A stretch of DNA of 64,000 bases from Acetobacter okinawensis JCM 25146 (GTDB lineage Bacteria; Pseudomonadota; Alphaproteobacteria; Acetobacterales; Acetobacteraceae): positions 62,001 through 126,000 of the forward strand of contig NZ_BAJU01000004.1 of the NCBI RefSeq assembly GCF_000613865.1. Direction: 5' to 3'. Below the pieces are notes generated by a model. That model saw only the letters and a program-made list of their open reading frames with translations. It did no database searches and was not told where the DNA came from. Shown one piece after another: positions 38,246 to 49,862 of this stretch. The first letter of the stretch is position 1, and each line of letters starts with the position of its first letter. The translations under genes and the position numbers were made by a program.

Positions 38246-39280
38246 ATGAAACAGAATAGCTTTTCTCAGATCCGCCGCGCCGTTCTTAAAACAACGGCTG
38301 TTTTGGGTGCTTCTCTTCTTGTCGGGCTTCAGGCTTCGGCCAGCTACGCAGAATCTTATCATCTGCTGAATGTGTCCTATGATCCAACGCGTGAACTTTA
38401 TGCCGATGTAAACAAGGCATTTGGCGCCCAATGGCACAAGGAACACCCTGCGGATACCGTGAGCGTCAAGTCCGCGCATGGTGGTTCGGGTGCGCAGGCA
38501 CGCTCCGTGCTTGAAGGGGCTCCGGCAGATGTCGTAACCCTTGGACTGGCTTATGATATTGATCTGCTGGCCCAGCATGGCCTGATCGCGGCAGATTGGC
38601 AGAGCCGACTGCCTCACAATGCAACACCATACACCAGCACCATTGTGTTTTTGGTCCGCAAGGGTAATCCCAAGAACATTCATGACTGGCCCGATCTGAT
38701 CCGTGATGGGGTGCAGGTCATTACTCCCAACCCCAAAACCTCGGGCGGGGCACGTTGGAACTATCTTGCTGCATGGGGTTGGGCGCTGCATCAGAAAGAT
38801 GGTACGCCAGAAACAGCCAAAGCTTACCTTAAAAACCTGTTCAAGCACGTGCCTGTGCTGGATACGGGTGCCAGAGGTGCGACAAACAGCTTTGTACAGC
38901 GTAATCTGGGCGACGTGCTACTGGCATGGGAGGACGAAGCCCTGCTCGCTGCGCGGGATATAGGGCCAGACAAATTTGAAATTGTTGTTCCCTCCCAGAC
39001 CATTCTGGCAGAGCCCCCGGCTTCGGTGGTGGACAAAAACGTTAAAGCTCATGGCACAGAAGAAGTCGCCAAAGCATATCTGGATTTTCTGTTCACCCCC
39101 GAAGGCCAGAGAATTGGTGTAAAGCATTACTTCCGCCCGGTTGACCCTGCCATTCTGGAAGAAAGCAAAGCATTGTTCCCCAAAGTGGACACATTTGATG
39201 TTAAAAGCCTTGGCGGCTGGACCACGTTGCAAAAAGAGCATTTTTCCGACGGCGGCGTTTTTGACAGCCTCTACAAGTAA
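38246..39280 (+). CDS. sbp: sulfate ABC transporter substrate-binding protein
   Basis: A 344-residue periplasmic sulfate/thiosulfate-binding protein. Signal peptide about 1-33 (SASYAES). Family motifs are LLNVSYDPTRELY, KSAHGGSGAQARSVLEG, ITPNPKTSGGARWNYLAAW, GARGATNSF and LLAWEDEA. SD AAGGAA is upstream. It follows a porin, with no CysT/W/A genes here, so the permease must be encoded elsewhere or the protein acts as an orphan receptor. A terminator follows. Confidence 0.93.
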   Translation: MKQNSFSQIRRAVLKTTAVLGASLLVGLQASASYAESYHLLNVSYDPTRELYADVNKAFGAQWHKEHPADTVSVKSAHGGSGAQARSVLEGAPADVVTLGLAYDIDLLAQHGLIAADWQSRLPHNATPYTSTIVFLVRKGNPKNIHDWPDLIRDGVQVITPNPKTSGGARWNYLAAWGWALHQKDGTPETAKAYLKNLFKHVPVLDTGARGATNSFVQRNLGDVLLAWEDEALLAARDIGPDKFEIVVPSQTILAEPPASVVDKNVKAHGTEEVAKAYLDFLFTPEGQRIGVKHYFRPVDPAILEESKALFPKVDTFDVKSLGGWTTLQKEHFSDGGVFDSLYK

Positions 39281-39292
39281 AACAGGCTCATG

Positions 39293-39320
39293 CGCCGCAC
39301 CTAATGGTGCGGCGTTTTTT
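39293..39320 (+). terminator. rho-independent terminator after sbp
   Basis: Stem CGCCGCACC/GGTGCGGCG (9 bp) with loop TAAT, followed by six T's, 12 bp after the sbp stop. It is also placed to close the convergent lactonase gene. Confidence 0.92.
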
Positions 39321-39328
39321 ATTTGTGT

Positions 39329-40632
39329 TTATTCAGAATCAAGAACGGTAAATACAAAGGATGTTGGCGTGCCTATGGGCACAAAATGCCATGTAAATTC
39401 GAGTGACCCTGTGTCCGCATTAACATGAAAAGACGTAATGCAATCACTGCGCTGATTGGCCACAAATACGAACTGACCAGACGGGTCAAAGCTTAACGCG
39501 CGTCCATAATCTGCATGTGCCCAGACCTCATCAAACAAGGTAATGGAACCATCTTCATGCACCTTAAAGCAGGCTATGGCATTACCCAGCCTGTTGGTCA
39601 CATATAAAAATTTGCCATTTGGATGCAAAATAATTTCAGCCGCAAGTGTGCTGCCGCGGAACTGGGCTGTCACTGTTGATGCTGTCTGTTTAACCTGCAT
39701 GCCCCCTGTCTGGACGTCATAATCAGCCACAACAACACGAGAGTCCTGCTCACCCAGAATGTAAATAACTTTTCCATCATGGCTAAAGCAGAAATGACGG
39801 GGAGCAGAGCCAGGCTCCATGGCCAACCATGGTTTTGCTGCAGGTTTTAAGGTGCCGCTCTGCATATCAAACGACCACACATAAACCCTGTCCAGCCCAG
39901 CATCACAGGCCAGAACAAATTTTCCGCTTACATCTGACTGAACCATATGCACATGAGAGGCTGAATGATCGCTGACCGCATAATTACCGGGAGGATTATC
40001 TGCTGCCCGCTCAGGCATTTTAGGCCCGGTGTTATGCACAAGATCAGTCAGTAGGCCCAGACTGCCATCTGGCTGGATGCGCATAACAGCAGCACTGCCA
40101 CCAGTATAATTGGCAATAAACAGATATCGCCCGGATGGATGGACACTTAGATGTGCCGGGTCCGCTCCACCGCTACTCATGACATTTAGTTTTGTAAGAA
40201 CACCTGTGTGGCGGTCAACCCTGAAGCTGTAACGGAGCCCGTATGGCCGCCTTCAAAATCACTCATTTCGTTTACTGTGTACAAAGTGTTCTGGTCAGGC
40301 GACAAGGCCAGAAAAGACGGGTTATCTGCAGGAGTTACATGCCCCAACTGCGTTAGAATGCCATTTTGGGCATTCATTTCAAACAGCGTAATACCTGTGG
40401 CATTACTTTCAGCCGGACCGGAACGGGTATAACCACCAACATAGCATAGAATGCGTGGTCCCGATTTTTTTGCCGCCTTATCCGGGTTAGCCCGAGGCAA
40501 AGCGGCCTTGGGAATGGGCGCAGGCGGTGGCGCGCTGTCGGCCAGCACTTTGTCAAAGGAAGACGACAGACCAATACCCACAAGCGAAAAGCCAAAAATC
40601 CGGCGGCTAATCATGTTCTGTTTATGCTTCAT
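39329..40632 (-). CDS. 6-phosphogluconolactonase-like beta-propeller protein with Tat-type leader (frameshifted)
   Basis: About 434 residues after restoring one base near 40232 (joining GHTGSVT to SFRVDRHTGVLTKLN). Leader SRRIFGFSLVG has a twin-arginine look. Repeated blades show ADPAHLSVHPSGRYLFIANY, CFSHDGKVIYILGE, LHPNGKFLYVTNR and LSFDPSGQFVFVANQ, typical of the seven-bladed lactonase family (PF10282; YbhE/Pgl, muconate-cycloisomerase-like). An exported member could hydrolyse gluconolactone formed by periplasmic glucose oxidation, but that link is inference. Confidence 0.85.
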
Positions 40633-40730
40633 GGGGCTTATAGTAAGAGGTCACGCGCATTTTTCCAATATCTATTGGAGCTGAGCATTGAGCGACCCAT
40701 ATGCAGCATGACCTTTTGGGCAGAAAAGTG

Positions 40731-41315
40731 TTATTTCTGCGTTGTATTGTTATGCCACTTTTTTAAAGCATCCAGAGTTTCTGTTACGTGCTGCTCTGGA
40801 TTATTGCTGGTAAAGCTCAGCAAAATAGTGCCATCAGGCGCGATAACATAAGACGTGCGCTGCGAAAGCAAAGTCTGATGCGCGGTATTGACCGAGTGAT
40901 ACAACACAGCCGTAAGAGCCCCAGGGTCAGCCAGCACAGCAAAACGGTCCCGACATTCAACTTTTGAAAACTCGGCAACCCTGTCGGTGTTACCAGCCGT
41001 TATACCCACCAATGTTGCGCCCTGAGCTTTGAACTGATCTGCTGCCGCAGCAAAATCATGTGCCTCCTGTGTGCAACCTGCCGTGAAGGCGGCTGGAAAA
41101 AAATAAAGAACGACTGGGCCTTTAGACAAAGCGGCCCTTAGGGAAAAGGTCATGCTTTTCCCCGCTAGCGCTCCTTCAAGTGTAAAATTTGGTGCTTTTG
41201 CCCCCTCAGCCAAAGCCGCACAAGCCGGTCGGCTCAGAGAGGGCAGGCTGGTTATGCAAAAACCGGCGGCCAAAACAGGTATGAAAACTTTTGGATAAAA
41301 GAGTTTTCCAATCAT
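40731..41315 (-). CDS. exported peroxiredoxin, AhpC/TSA family (Bcp-like)
   Basis: About 194 residues with an N-terminal signal/anchor (about 1-34, ending ACAALAEG). The peroxidatic motif is FFPAAFTAGCTQEA; a second Cys in KVECRDRFAVL could resolve. The thioredoxin fold continues through YVIAPDGTILLSF. It reduces peroxides in the periplasm with an unknown thiol donor. ATG 41315 was chosen because it precedes the hydrophobic segment; the frame upstream is not protein-like. Confidence 0.87.
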   Translation of the reverse strand: MIGKLFYPKVFIPVLAAGFCITSLPSLSRPACAALAEGAKAPNFTLEGALAGKSMTFSLRAALSKGPVVLYFFPAAFTAGCTQEAHDFAAAADQFKAQGATLVGITAGNTDRVAEFSKVECRDRFAVLADPGALTAVLYHSVNTAHQTLLSQRTSYVIAPDGTILLSFTSNNPEQHVTETLDALKKWHNNTTQK

Positions 41316-41368
41316 GATGTCTGTGCTCCGCCCATGCATTCCAACGGCAGTTCTCAGCCTGCCCTGAT

Positions 41369-42385
41369 TTAACTCTGCTCCTGATCTGCCATAGCTGTTG
41401 AGGCAACATCGGGATAAACAGGTGCAGGCCAGAATGTTGCTGCTATGGCGTTTTGTAAATGGCTGATCTGGTTTTGTATCCAACTCATATAATCATGCAG
41501 ACCACGGATAATAATCTCTTCCGCAGTCTGGTCCTGTAAGCTTGCGCGGAGTTCTGCCACACATTCCCGCAAGGGCGAACAAATCTGACGCAGGTTATCA
41601 TGAACTGCCAGTAAGGCCAGCGTCTCATCTATCTGTCGTAAATTTGTACTGAGCGAACGTGGGAAACCATCATTTTTAAGCAAAAAACCAACAATATTGG
41701 CCGGAGTCAGTGTTACAGGGCGCAAGCGCCGGAAAGCATGGTACGCAGCGGCCGAACGCAGGACAGATGTCCACTGCGTCAGATCAATATCTGACCCCGG
41801 CGCTTCGGAGCGGGGGAGAAGCATATGGTAGCGAATATCAATCAGTCGCGTAATCTGGTCACTCCGTTCCAGTGCTTTGCCAAGCCGGTAAAACAGCCAT
41901 GCCTGATCGCGGTAGAGTGTGCCTTCGGCAATACCAAAATGAGTTTGGCAGTCCTGCCGAACACGTGTGCACAACTCAGCAAGGTTATGCTCTGTCATGT
42001 CTCCGTTTTTGAGATTGAGCAAATTGCGTGAAAAAACATTAAGCTGCGTCCACAATTCAATGGACACAAGAGGACGTAAGGCCCGCGCATTTTCGCGCAC
42101 AGCCTGAGCGAGCGAAACCAGCGAGGACGGGTTGCGGCTTTCTGTTACGTAAAACGGTACAATTTCAGCATGCTGCGCAGAGGTATGAAGCTGCTCGAAT
42201 AAGCACTCGTCCGAGTTGATCGCCAGAATGGAATCCCAAGCGGTCTGCCCTTCCGCATTACGGACAAATGTTTCCGTAACTTCCAGAAGTCGGGCCAGAT
42301 TTTCCATGCGCTCCATATAGCGCGCCAACCACATCATACATTCCGCATAACGGGACAGGAGAGGAGTGGGGGAAACGATCATCAT
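41369..42385 (-). CDS. alpha-E domain protein (DUF403)
   Basis: About 338 residues, almost entirely alpha-helical. It begins with the family hallmark [28 protein letters not shown] and contains [33 protein letters not shown]. Alpha-E proteins accompany circularly permuted ATP-grasp enzymes; they are thought to bind or position the peptide substrate, but no activity is proved. The start codon ATG 42385 overlaps the stop of the ATP-grasp gene (TGA 42384-42382), so the two are translationally coupled. Confidence 0.92.
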   Translation of the reverse strand: MMIVSPTPLLSRYAECMMWLARYMERMENLARLLEVTETFVRNAEGQTAWDSILAINSDECLFEQLHTSAQHAEIVPFYVTESRNPSSLVSLAQAVRENARALRPLVSIELWTQLNVFSRNLLNLKNGDMTEHNLAELCTRVRQDCQTHFGIAEGTLYRDQAWLFYRLGKALERSDQITRLIDIRYHMLLPRSEAPGSDIDLTQWTSVLRSAAAYHAFRRLRPVTLTPANIVGFLLKNDGFPRSLSTNLRQIDETLALLAVHDNLRQICSPLRECVAELRASLQDQTAEEIIIRGLHDYMSWIQNQISHLQNAIAATFWPAPVYPDVASTAMADQEQS

Positions 42386-43865
42386 GATGCCATGACCCAT
42401 GTATCTTTGGAGCCGCCCCCTTGGGACGAATTGACCACCAGAGAACCCTTGCGCAGGGCAACACGCGACAAACCACCAGGCAGAACCCATACGGACCGCC
42501 CGGTTACAGCAAAAGGTCTGAGGTCAACGTGGCGCGCTTCCACCGAGTTACCGCACAGTGTTGGCGTTACAGACAGGCCAATTGTGGGTTGGCTGATATA
42601 GTTGGCAGGATTGTCCTGTAATTTCCGGGCAAAGTCATCCAGCTCGGCCCGAGTTGCCTGTGGGCCTATAAGCAGCCCATATCCGCCCGACTCACCCACG
42701 GGTTTAACAACCAGCTTATCGAGGTTTTCCAAAGTATAGGCCAGCCCTTCCGGTTCAGCACATATATGGGTTTCCACGCTGTCCAGTATGGGGTCTTCAT
42801 TAAGGTAATAACGGATAATGCGCGGCATATAGGCATAAACGGCCTTGTCATCCGCAACGCCCGTACCCAGTGCGTTGGCCAGCGTGACATTGCCGCGGCG
42901 ATACGCTTCTACAAGTCCGGGTACACCAAGCAGGCTATCCGCATTGAATGCAAGAGGGTCCAGAAATTCGTCATTAAGACGTCGGTAGATGGCGTGAACT
43001 GGTTTTGGCCCCATGACCGTACGCATGAACACCTTATGGTCATGCACAAACAGATCTTTACCTTCCACCAGAGGAACACCCATCTCCCGCGATAAAAAAA
43101 CATGTTCAAAATATGCGGAATTGTAAATTCCGGGGGAAAGGAGAACAACCTGCGGGTCATCAACCCTTCCGGCGCAACCTCACACAGTGCATTGTGCAGC
43201 CGTGGTCCGTATTCCTCAACAGATCGGATTGGTAGCCCTGATGCCAGATCAGGCATGAGCCTGAGCATCATATGCCTGTTTTCTATAACGTAGGATACAC
43301 CGGAGGGTGTGCGGGCATTATCCTCCAGCACCAAAAAACGGCCTTGCTGGTCACGAATAAGGTCGGTGCCATTAATATGAACGTACACTCCGCCGGGAAC
43401 ATCCAGCCCGACCATAGCCGGGCAGTAATTGGCATTTTGCAGCACCAGTTCGGCTGGGACCACACCATCATTCAGGATATGCCGGTCATGGTAAATATCA
43501 TGCAAAAAAAGATTGATGGCCCGAATACGTTGCTGAACACCACGCTCGATATGCTGCCATTCATCCCCGGTAATAATACGGGGAATGGCATCAAACGGCA
43601 AAATACGATCAATAGCCTCGCGGTCAGTATAAACGGTAAAGGTAATACCCATTCTATAAAGCTGAGCTTCAGCAGATGCTGTACGGTTCTGGAGTTCCTG
43701 TATCTGTAGTGTTGAAAGCCGTTTTTTGATGCAGTCAATAATGGGAGGGGCGGGCGTTTGCGGTTCATCAGTTCGCAAAAAAATCGGGAAGTAATGTAGT
43801 CGTCCAGCAATCCATGCGTTGGGGGAGGGGCAAGGTGTAAAGCATTCGTCATAAAGGCCTCCCAT
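42382..43865 (-). CDS. circularly permuted ATP-grasp amidoligase (DUF404/407), frameshifted
   Basis: About 494 residues once one G is added to the run at 43164-43166, joining EVAPEG to [21 protein letters not shown]. Signature segments are [82 protein letters not shown] and [10 protein letters not shown]. Family members are predicted to form peptide (amide) bonds with ATP. Partners are the alpha-E gene and the divergent transglutaminase/peptidase pair. Confidence 0.9.
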
Positions 43866-44119
43866 CTGGCGTGGTGGACTGAATCTGGAGACAGGTTCCG
43901 CGCGCCAAAACGTTTCGATTATGCATTAACGGAGCAGGATTCAGAGCGTTTGCCAAGCACAAAATACGTGCTCGCATTTTGTTTGGACAAACCTGCATGG
44001 GTCCCTTGCACGCGGTGCAGAGAGTGCTATGGTTTTGCACTAAATTATTGTTCTGATACCACAACAGATATCAGCCGTGCAGTGCGTTAGGTCACAAAAA
44101 GGGCAGGACCGTATTTCTG
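43866..44119. promoter_or_regulatory. divergent promoter region of the ATP-grasp/transglutaminase system
   Basis: This 254-bp gap separates the two divergent halves of the system and should hold both promoters. AT-rich boxes occur near 44035-44065. No riboswitch or known operator was recognised. Confidence 0.4.
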
Positions 44120-44959
44120 ATGAGTTCACACGTCACGCTTCTGCATCGGACCTGCTACCGTTATGACCGCCCTGTGAGCATGGGGCCACAGACCATCCGC
44201 CTACGTCCCATGCAAGCCAGCCGCACGCCCATTGAATCCTACGGGCTACACATCAGCCCCAAGGGGAGTCAGCTCCGCTGGGAGCGTGATTCCTGCGGTA
44301 ATGATGTAGCTTGTGTCGGCTTTTCCAACCGTCTGACGCATTTTGATATCGAAGTCTCTCTGGTCGCGGATATGACGGTCTACGACCCATTACTCCAAAC
44401 CTCTTCAGATGATGCATGTGAGGACTTACCTTTGGCGCATTACCTGAACCAAGCGGATTGTGCACCGGAAGTTATGGATTTTCTGGCCGACTGCCCCAAA
44501 AGCGCGGGGGAAGACGCGCTGGAGGACATGATGGCCCTTAATGAGGCCATTGCCAGCCGGGTTGCGTATCAGCGACGTCTGGAACCGGGCATTTGGTCTC
44601 CAGAGCAAACATTACGCAACGGTACCGGCTCCTGCCGCGACAGCGCTTGGCTCTTTGTCAATATGGCGCGGTGCAGGGGATATGCTGCCAGATTTGTATC
44701 TGGTTATCTTATTCAAAGTGCTCCAACGGCCGAAGGAGCAGAGCTTCTTACTGGGGATCTGCATGCATGGACCCAGATTTTTATACCCCAGCGGGGCTGG
44801 ATGGGGTTTGACACGACCTCTGGACTACTGGCGTGTGAAGGACATATTCCTCTGGCTGTTGCTGCCATGCCGGAAAATGCAGCACCTGTGTCTGGCCTAC
44901 TGGACCGCTGCGAGGCAACATTTGATGTATCCATGCAGGTTGAACGCCTGTTTACATAA
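44120..44959 (+). CDS. transglutaminase-like cysteine protease-fold protein
   Basis: A 279-residue protein with the bacterial transglutaminase N-terminal region (LLHRTCYRYDRPVSMGPQTIRLRPMQ) and the papain-like core. The catalytic triad is visible: Cys in NGTGSCRDSAWLF, His in GDLHAWTQIF, Asp in MGFDTTSG. Members hydrolyse or transfer amides. It is part of the predicted peptide-modification set with alpha-E and ATP-grasp across the divergent promoter, and with the zinc peptidase 39 bp downstream. Confidence 0.92.
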   Translation: MSSHVTLLHRTCYRYDRPVSMGPQTIRLRPMQASRTPIESYGLHISPKGSQLRWERDSCGNDVACVGFSNRLTHFDIEVSLVADMTVYDPLLQTSSDDACEDLPLAHYLNQADCAPEVMDFLADCPKSAGEDALEDMMALNEAIASRVAYQRRLEPGIWSPEQTLRNGTGSCRDSAWLFVNMARCRGYAARFVSGYLIQSAPTAEGAELLTGDLHAWTQIFIPQRGWMGFDTTSGLLACEGHIPLAVAAMPENAAPVSGLLDRCEATFDVSMQVERLFT

Positions 44960-44998
44960 GACCCGTAAGAACCGCTGAACAGACAAGGAGAGGGCGGG

Positions 44999-46075
44999 AT
45001 GAAGCGCTTTACCTGCCAGTCTTGCGGACAACTACTTTTTTTTGAAAATACCCGCTGTGACCAGTGTAACTCTCCACTGGGCTATATGCCCGAAACGGCA
45101 AATCTTGCGGCACTCGTGCCAGTAGGGCAGGGAGCCTGGCGCGCGGTGGGGTGTAATAATAGCGCGGAAAACCACGTCTTCTGTGCCAACCATGCTTATG
45201 ACGTATGTAACTGGATGAGCCCCAGCGCACAGGATACAGGCGCGTTTTGTTTTGCTTGTCAGTTCAATCGGGTAATACCCAACCTGAACATACCGGGGAA
45301 CATGGAACGCTGGCGCAAGCTGGAAAATGCCAAACACCGCCTTTTTTATACCATTTTACGACTGAAACTGCCTGTTAAAACCCGTCAGCAGGACCCGCAA
45401 GAGGGGCTTGTCTTTGACTTTCTGGATGATTCAGCCGATGGCTGCCTCCCAATCATGACAGGGCATAGCCATGGCGTGATTACCATAGCTGCCAAGGAGG
45501 CAGATGACGCATACCGCGAACGCATGCGCGTGAAAATGGGCGAGTACTACCGCACGCTCCTTGGGCATTTCCGGCACGAAATAGGGCATTATTACTGGAA
45601 CATGCTCATCCGCGATGGCGGCCGACTGGAGCGGTGTCGTGCGGTATTTGGTGATGAGCGACTGGATTATCAGGCCGCTTTACAAAACCATTATGCGCGT
45701 CTGCCACCAGATAACTGGCGTGAAAATTATGTCAGCCATTATGCCATGTCCCACCCATGGGAGGATTTTGCAGAAACCTGGGCGCATTACTTTCATATTG
45801 TCTCCACATTCGAAACAGCCTTGTCCTACGACATGACCATTGGCGCCCCCCCTAATAATGCACAAGCCATTCCTGCCTCTGGGCGTGATCCCTACCTACA
45901 TATGCCGTTTGATGAGATCATTCGGGCATGGCTACCCCTGACCTACGCAGTGAACAGCCTCAACCGCTCCATGGGGTTAGCCGACTTTTATCCTTTTGTC
46001 CTGACCACGGGGGTCCGCGCAAAGCTGCGATTTGTTCATGACATTGTGCGCGAGGTGCAGCGAACTGGGGATTAA
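44999..46075 (+). CDS. zinc-ribbon/zincin metallopeptidase family protein
   Basis: A 358-residue protein. An N-terminal zinc ribbon (FTCQSCGQLLFFENTRCDQCNSPLG split as CxxC...CxxC) is followed by a zincin-type catalytic domain with FRHEIGHYYW (HExxH), and downstream WEDFAETWAHYFH, probably the third ligand region. Homologues occur beside transglutaminase/alpha-E/ATP-grasp genes. It probably trims or releases the peptide product, or controls the system proteolytically (inference). SD AAGGAGAGG precedes the ATG. Confidence 0.88.
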   Translation: MKRFTCQSCGQLLFFENTRCDQCNSPLGYMPETANLAALVPVGQGAWRAVGCNNSAENHVFCANHAYDVCNWMSPSAQDTGAFCFACQFNRVIPNLNIPGNMERWRKLENAKHRLFYTILRLKLPVKTRQQDPQEGLVFDFLDDSADGCLPIMTGHSHGVITIAAKEADDAYRERMRVKMGEYYRTLLGHFRHEIGHYYWNMLIRDGGRLERCRAVFGDERLDYQAALQNHYARLPPDNWRENYVSHYAMSHPWEDFAETWAHYFHIVSTFETALSYDMTIGAPPNNAQAIPASGRDPYLHMPFDEIIRAWLPLTYAVNSLNRSMGLADFYPFVLTTGVRAKLRFVHDIVREVQRTGD

Positions 46076-46085
46076 TCTAGCAGTT

Positions 46086-47776
46086 TTAGTGGAGCTGGAT
46101 TTGAGAATAGAGGATTTCATCGTTCAAGGTGACGACAATGTTTTTTGCCCGGCGGGAGAACATGACAACGCGTTGTGTCTGGGTCAGGGGTACAAAAGGG
46201 GCCTGCTGCATGATCTGCCGGTCAACATCAGCCCAAACGTGATTGCTGGCAGATCTGTCCGTCAGCGCCAGCGTGGCGGCCTTGTGCATCAACTGGTCAA
46301 TTTGTGGGTCACAGAACCCTGAGTAATTGGGGGAATTGTCAGAGTTGGGGTGGAACGTCTCGCACGAGAACAGAGTTTGCAGGAAGCTGGAGGCCGAGGG
46401 ATAATCCGCATTCCACCCGGCAAGGGCAATCTGATAATGGTTCCGAGTGTTCTGGATGTAAGTAAAGGCTATGGCCGGGCTAATACTGCGTACTGTTGCC
46501 TTGAATCCAAGTGTGTCCAGAGTATAACGTATGTCTTCCGCAGTGGCGCTTCCGTGTTGTTCGGATGGTACAATAATAGTCACTTTTTGCCCTGCCATCC
46601 CGCTTTCTTTAACCAAGCGCCGGGCGGCATCCATGTCGGGCTTGACCCATTTTTCCGCAGGGTGCGTAGGCGATGCCCCCAGAGTGTAAAAACAGAATGG
46701 TTGATACTCGGGCATACCGCTGGGCAAAATCTGGCATAGAGGAGAAGCAACAGCAGGCCCCCACGATAAATAATCATGGCATGCCGGTTTACCGCATAAT
46801 TCAACGCCTGACGCACTTTAAGAGAGGTAAAAGGGGGTTCATGCACGTTCAGCATGGCAAAGTAGGACAGAAGTGGCGTGAATATCCGCACCTGTCCAGC
46901 ATAGCGCCCACCGACTTCTCCCAGACGGTCGAGGGGAATATTGTCATACATCCAGTCGGCCTGCCCATTTTCCACGGCGGTTACGGCTGATTCGGCATCC
47001 ATACCAAACAAAATACGCACTTCGTCAGAATACGCGGCGGGCTGCGCATCATGCGACCATTCATGGAAAAAAGGGTTTCGCTCCAGGCGCAACATTGTCG
47101 TCGGGTCATATTCCGCAATACGATAAGGCCCAGTACCAGCTATGGACGTATTGCCCATATCGGTCGCAGGTGTGTCTGCTGGCAAAATGGCTGCATGCAT
47201 CCATGCTAGACGGTCCAGAAACTCGGGATCGGGAGTGCTGAGGTGGAATGTAACCTGCCGTGTCTGCGCATTGGTTTCCACCCCACCGGCCAATGTGCAC
47301 GCTGCTGGCTTTTCCAGGCAGGCCTGTGCGCCAATAATGGCCCCGTAATATGGCCCGGCAGTTGGACTGCCAACCTTGAACAGACGCCGGAAGGATGCCG
47401 CCACATCCTCAACTGTTACAGGCTTGCCGTTGGAGAAAAACAACCCGTCGCGCAGGGTCAGCCGGTAAGTACGCCCCCCGTCTTCTGGCGCGGGAACAGC
47501 CTCGGCCAGATTGGCAATCACGGGATGCGCAGTTGCCCCAGCGAATTTTGGGTATGCCAGCAGGGTATCATAAACAGGTGTTTCAATCATTTTAGTCAGG
47601 GCGGTATAGGATATCTGCGGGTCAAGTGTGCCTGAATCACTTTGCGCCAGAATGCGCAACGTACCCCCTGCATGCCCATCGGCCGGAGCCTCTCCGGCCT
47701 GCGCTGCGATCGCAAAATTCAGCATCAAGCCAAGCATAGCAGAACAGGACAGAATAAATGGCAGGCGATGGATCAT
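46086..47776 (-). CDS. peptide/nickel-type ABC transporter substrate-binding protein (family 5), frameshifted
   Basis: About 563 residues when one G is added to the run at 46758-46762, joining AMIIYRGG to PAVASPLCQILP. Signal peptide about 1-28. Family 5 features include GTLRILAQSDSGTLDPQISY, YRLTLRDGLFFSNGKPVTVEDVAASF, VRQALNYAVNR and the C-terminal FVPLTQTQRVVMFS. It binds oligopeptides or similar solutes for an ABC importer not encoded here. Start 47776 begins the signal peptide. It converges on the peptidase gene with an 10-bp gap, but is not obviously part of that system. Confidence 0.88.
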
Positions 47777-47966
47777 GCACCCAGTATGCCGCGCTTTCTC
47801 TCCACGTTCAAAGTGGAAATATTCCCACACCTAAGTTGGCGGTTTTCCAGTCCGGGCATGACGGGTGATGATAGCAGCGGGAAAAGCAAAGACAGATCAT
47901 AAAACGGTCACACCCGAGCCGTGCGCTTTACGTATAGGGTGGGTAGCACAGCAAGAGGAGGCGAAC
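47777..47966. other. intergenic region between binding protein and small gene
   Basis: About 190 bp with two divergent promoters expected. Beyond a strong SD at its right end (AGGAGG) I see nothing specific. Confidence 0.3.
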
Positions 47967-48176
47967 ATGTCTGTTCATCAGGTGGTGCCAACTGCACAGG
48001 CGCAAACCCCCGACCGTTGGCGCGAAGCTATTCGGGAAAGGTGGCGCATGACATTGCTGAGTGCATGGGAGCGGGAAGAAAATGCTGAGGGTACCGTGCT
48101 GGTGGCCTGCGCAAGGAAGGTCGCTTTTGTGCGACAGAAGCCACGCAGGCTCAGGAACAATGCCGGGTGTGAATGA
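47967..48176 (+). CDS. small hypothetical protein, 69 residues
   Basis: It begins MSVHQVVPTAQAQTP and contains DRWREAIRERWRMTLLSAWEREENAEGT, a basic amphipathic helix. The very strong SD AGGAGG lies 6 bases upstream. I do not recognise the family. The C-terminus is very basic (RQKPRRLRNN), which suggests nucleic acid or ribosome contact; this is a guess. Confidence 0.6.
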   Translation: MSVHQVVPTAQAQTPDRWREAIRERWRMTLLSAWEREENAEGTVLVACARKVAFVRQKPRRLRNNAGCE

Positions 48177-48177
48177 T

Positions 48178-48205
48178 TTGCTTAAGGCGTTTATCCCGCT
48201 ATAAT
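48178..48205 (+). promoter_or_regulatory. sigma70-type promoter, probably for guaB
   Basis: TTGCTT at 48178-48183 and a perfect TATAAT at 48200-48205, spacer 16. It is the best promoter match ahead of guaB and leaves a leader of about 165 bases. The leader has GGTCGGGTGACC-type dyads near 48300-48311 but no recognised purine riboswitch. Confidence 0.7.
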
Positions 48206-48354
48206 TCTATATTGAAAAAACACTTTCATAAAAAACATGGGCAATAATGCGCTTGAGTGCTTGCGTTTACCCGACCAAAGTCATAAGAGGAAGCGCCAAA
48301 GGTCGGGTGACCTGAGGCAAGGCTTTGCTACTGGGTTAACCCGCCACGTTGTAA

Positions 48355-49853
<1,499 letters not shown>

Positions 49854-49862
49854 TCAGCTTTT

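Noticed and set aside
41369-47776. Peptide-binding protein at 46086 as part of the ATP-grasp system
   Set aside because: It is convergent with the zinc-peptidase gene and has its own promoter region. Import of the product is conceivable, but nothing in the sequence ties it to the system.
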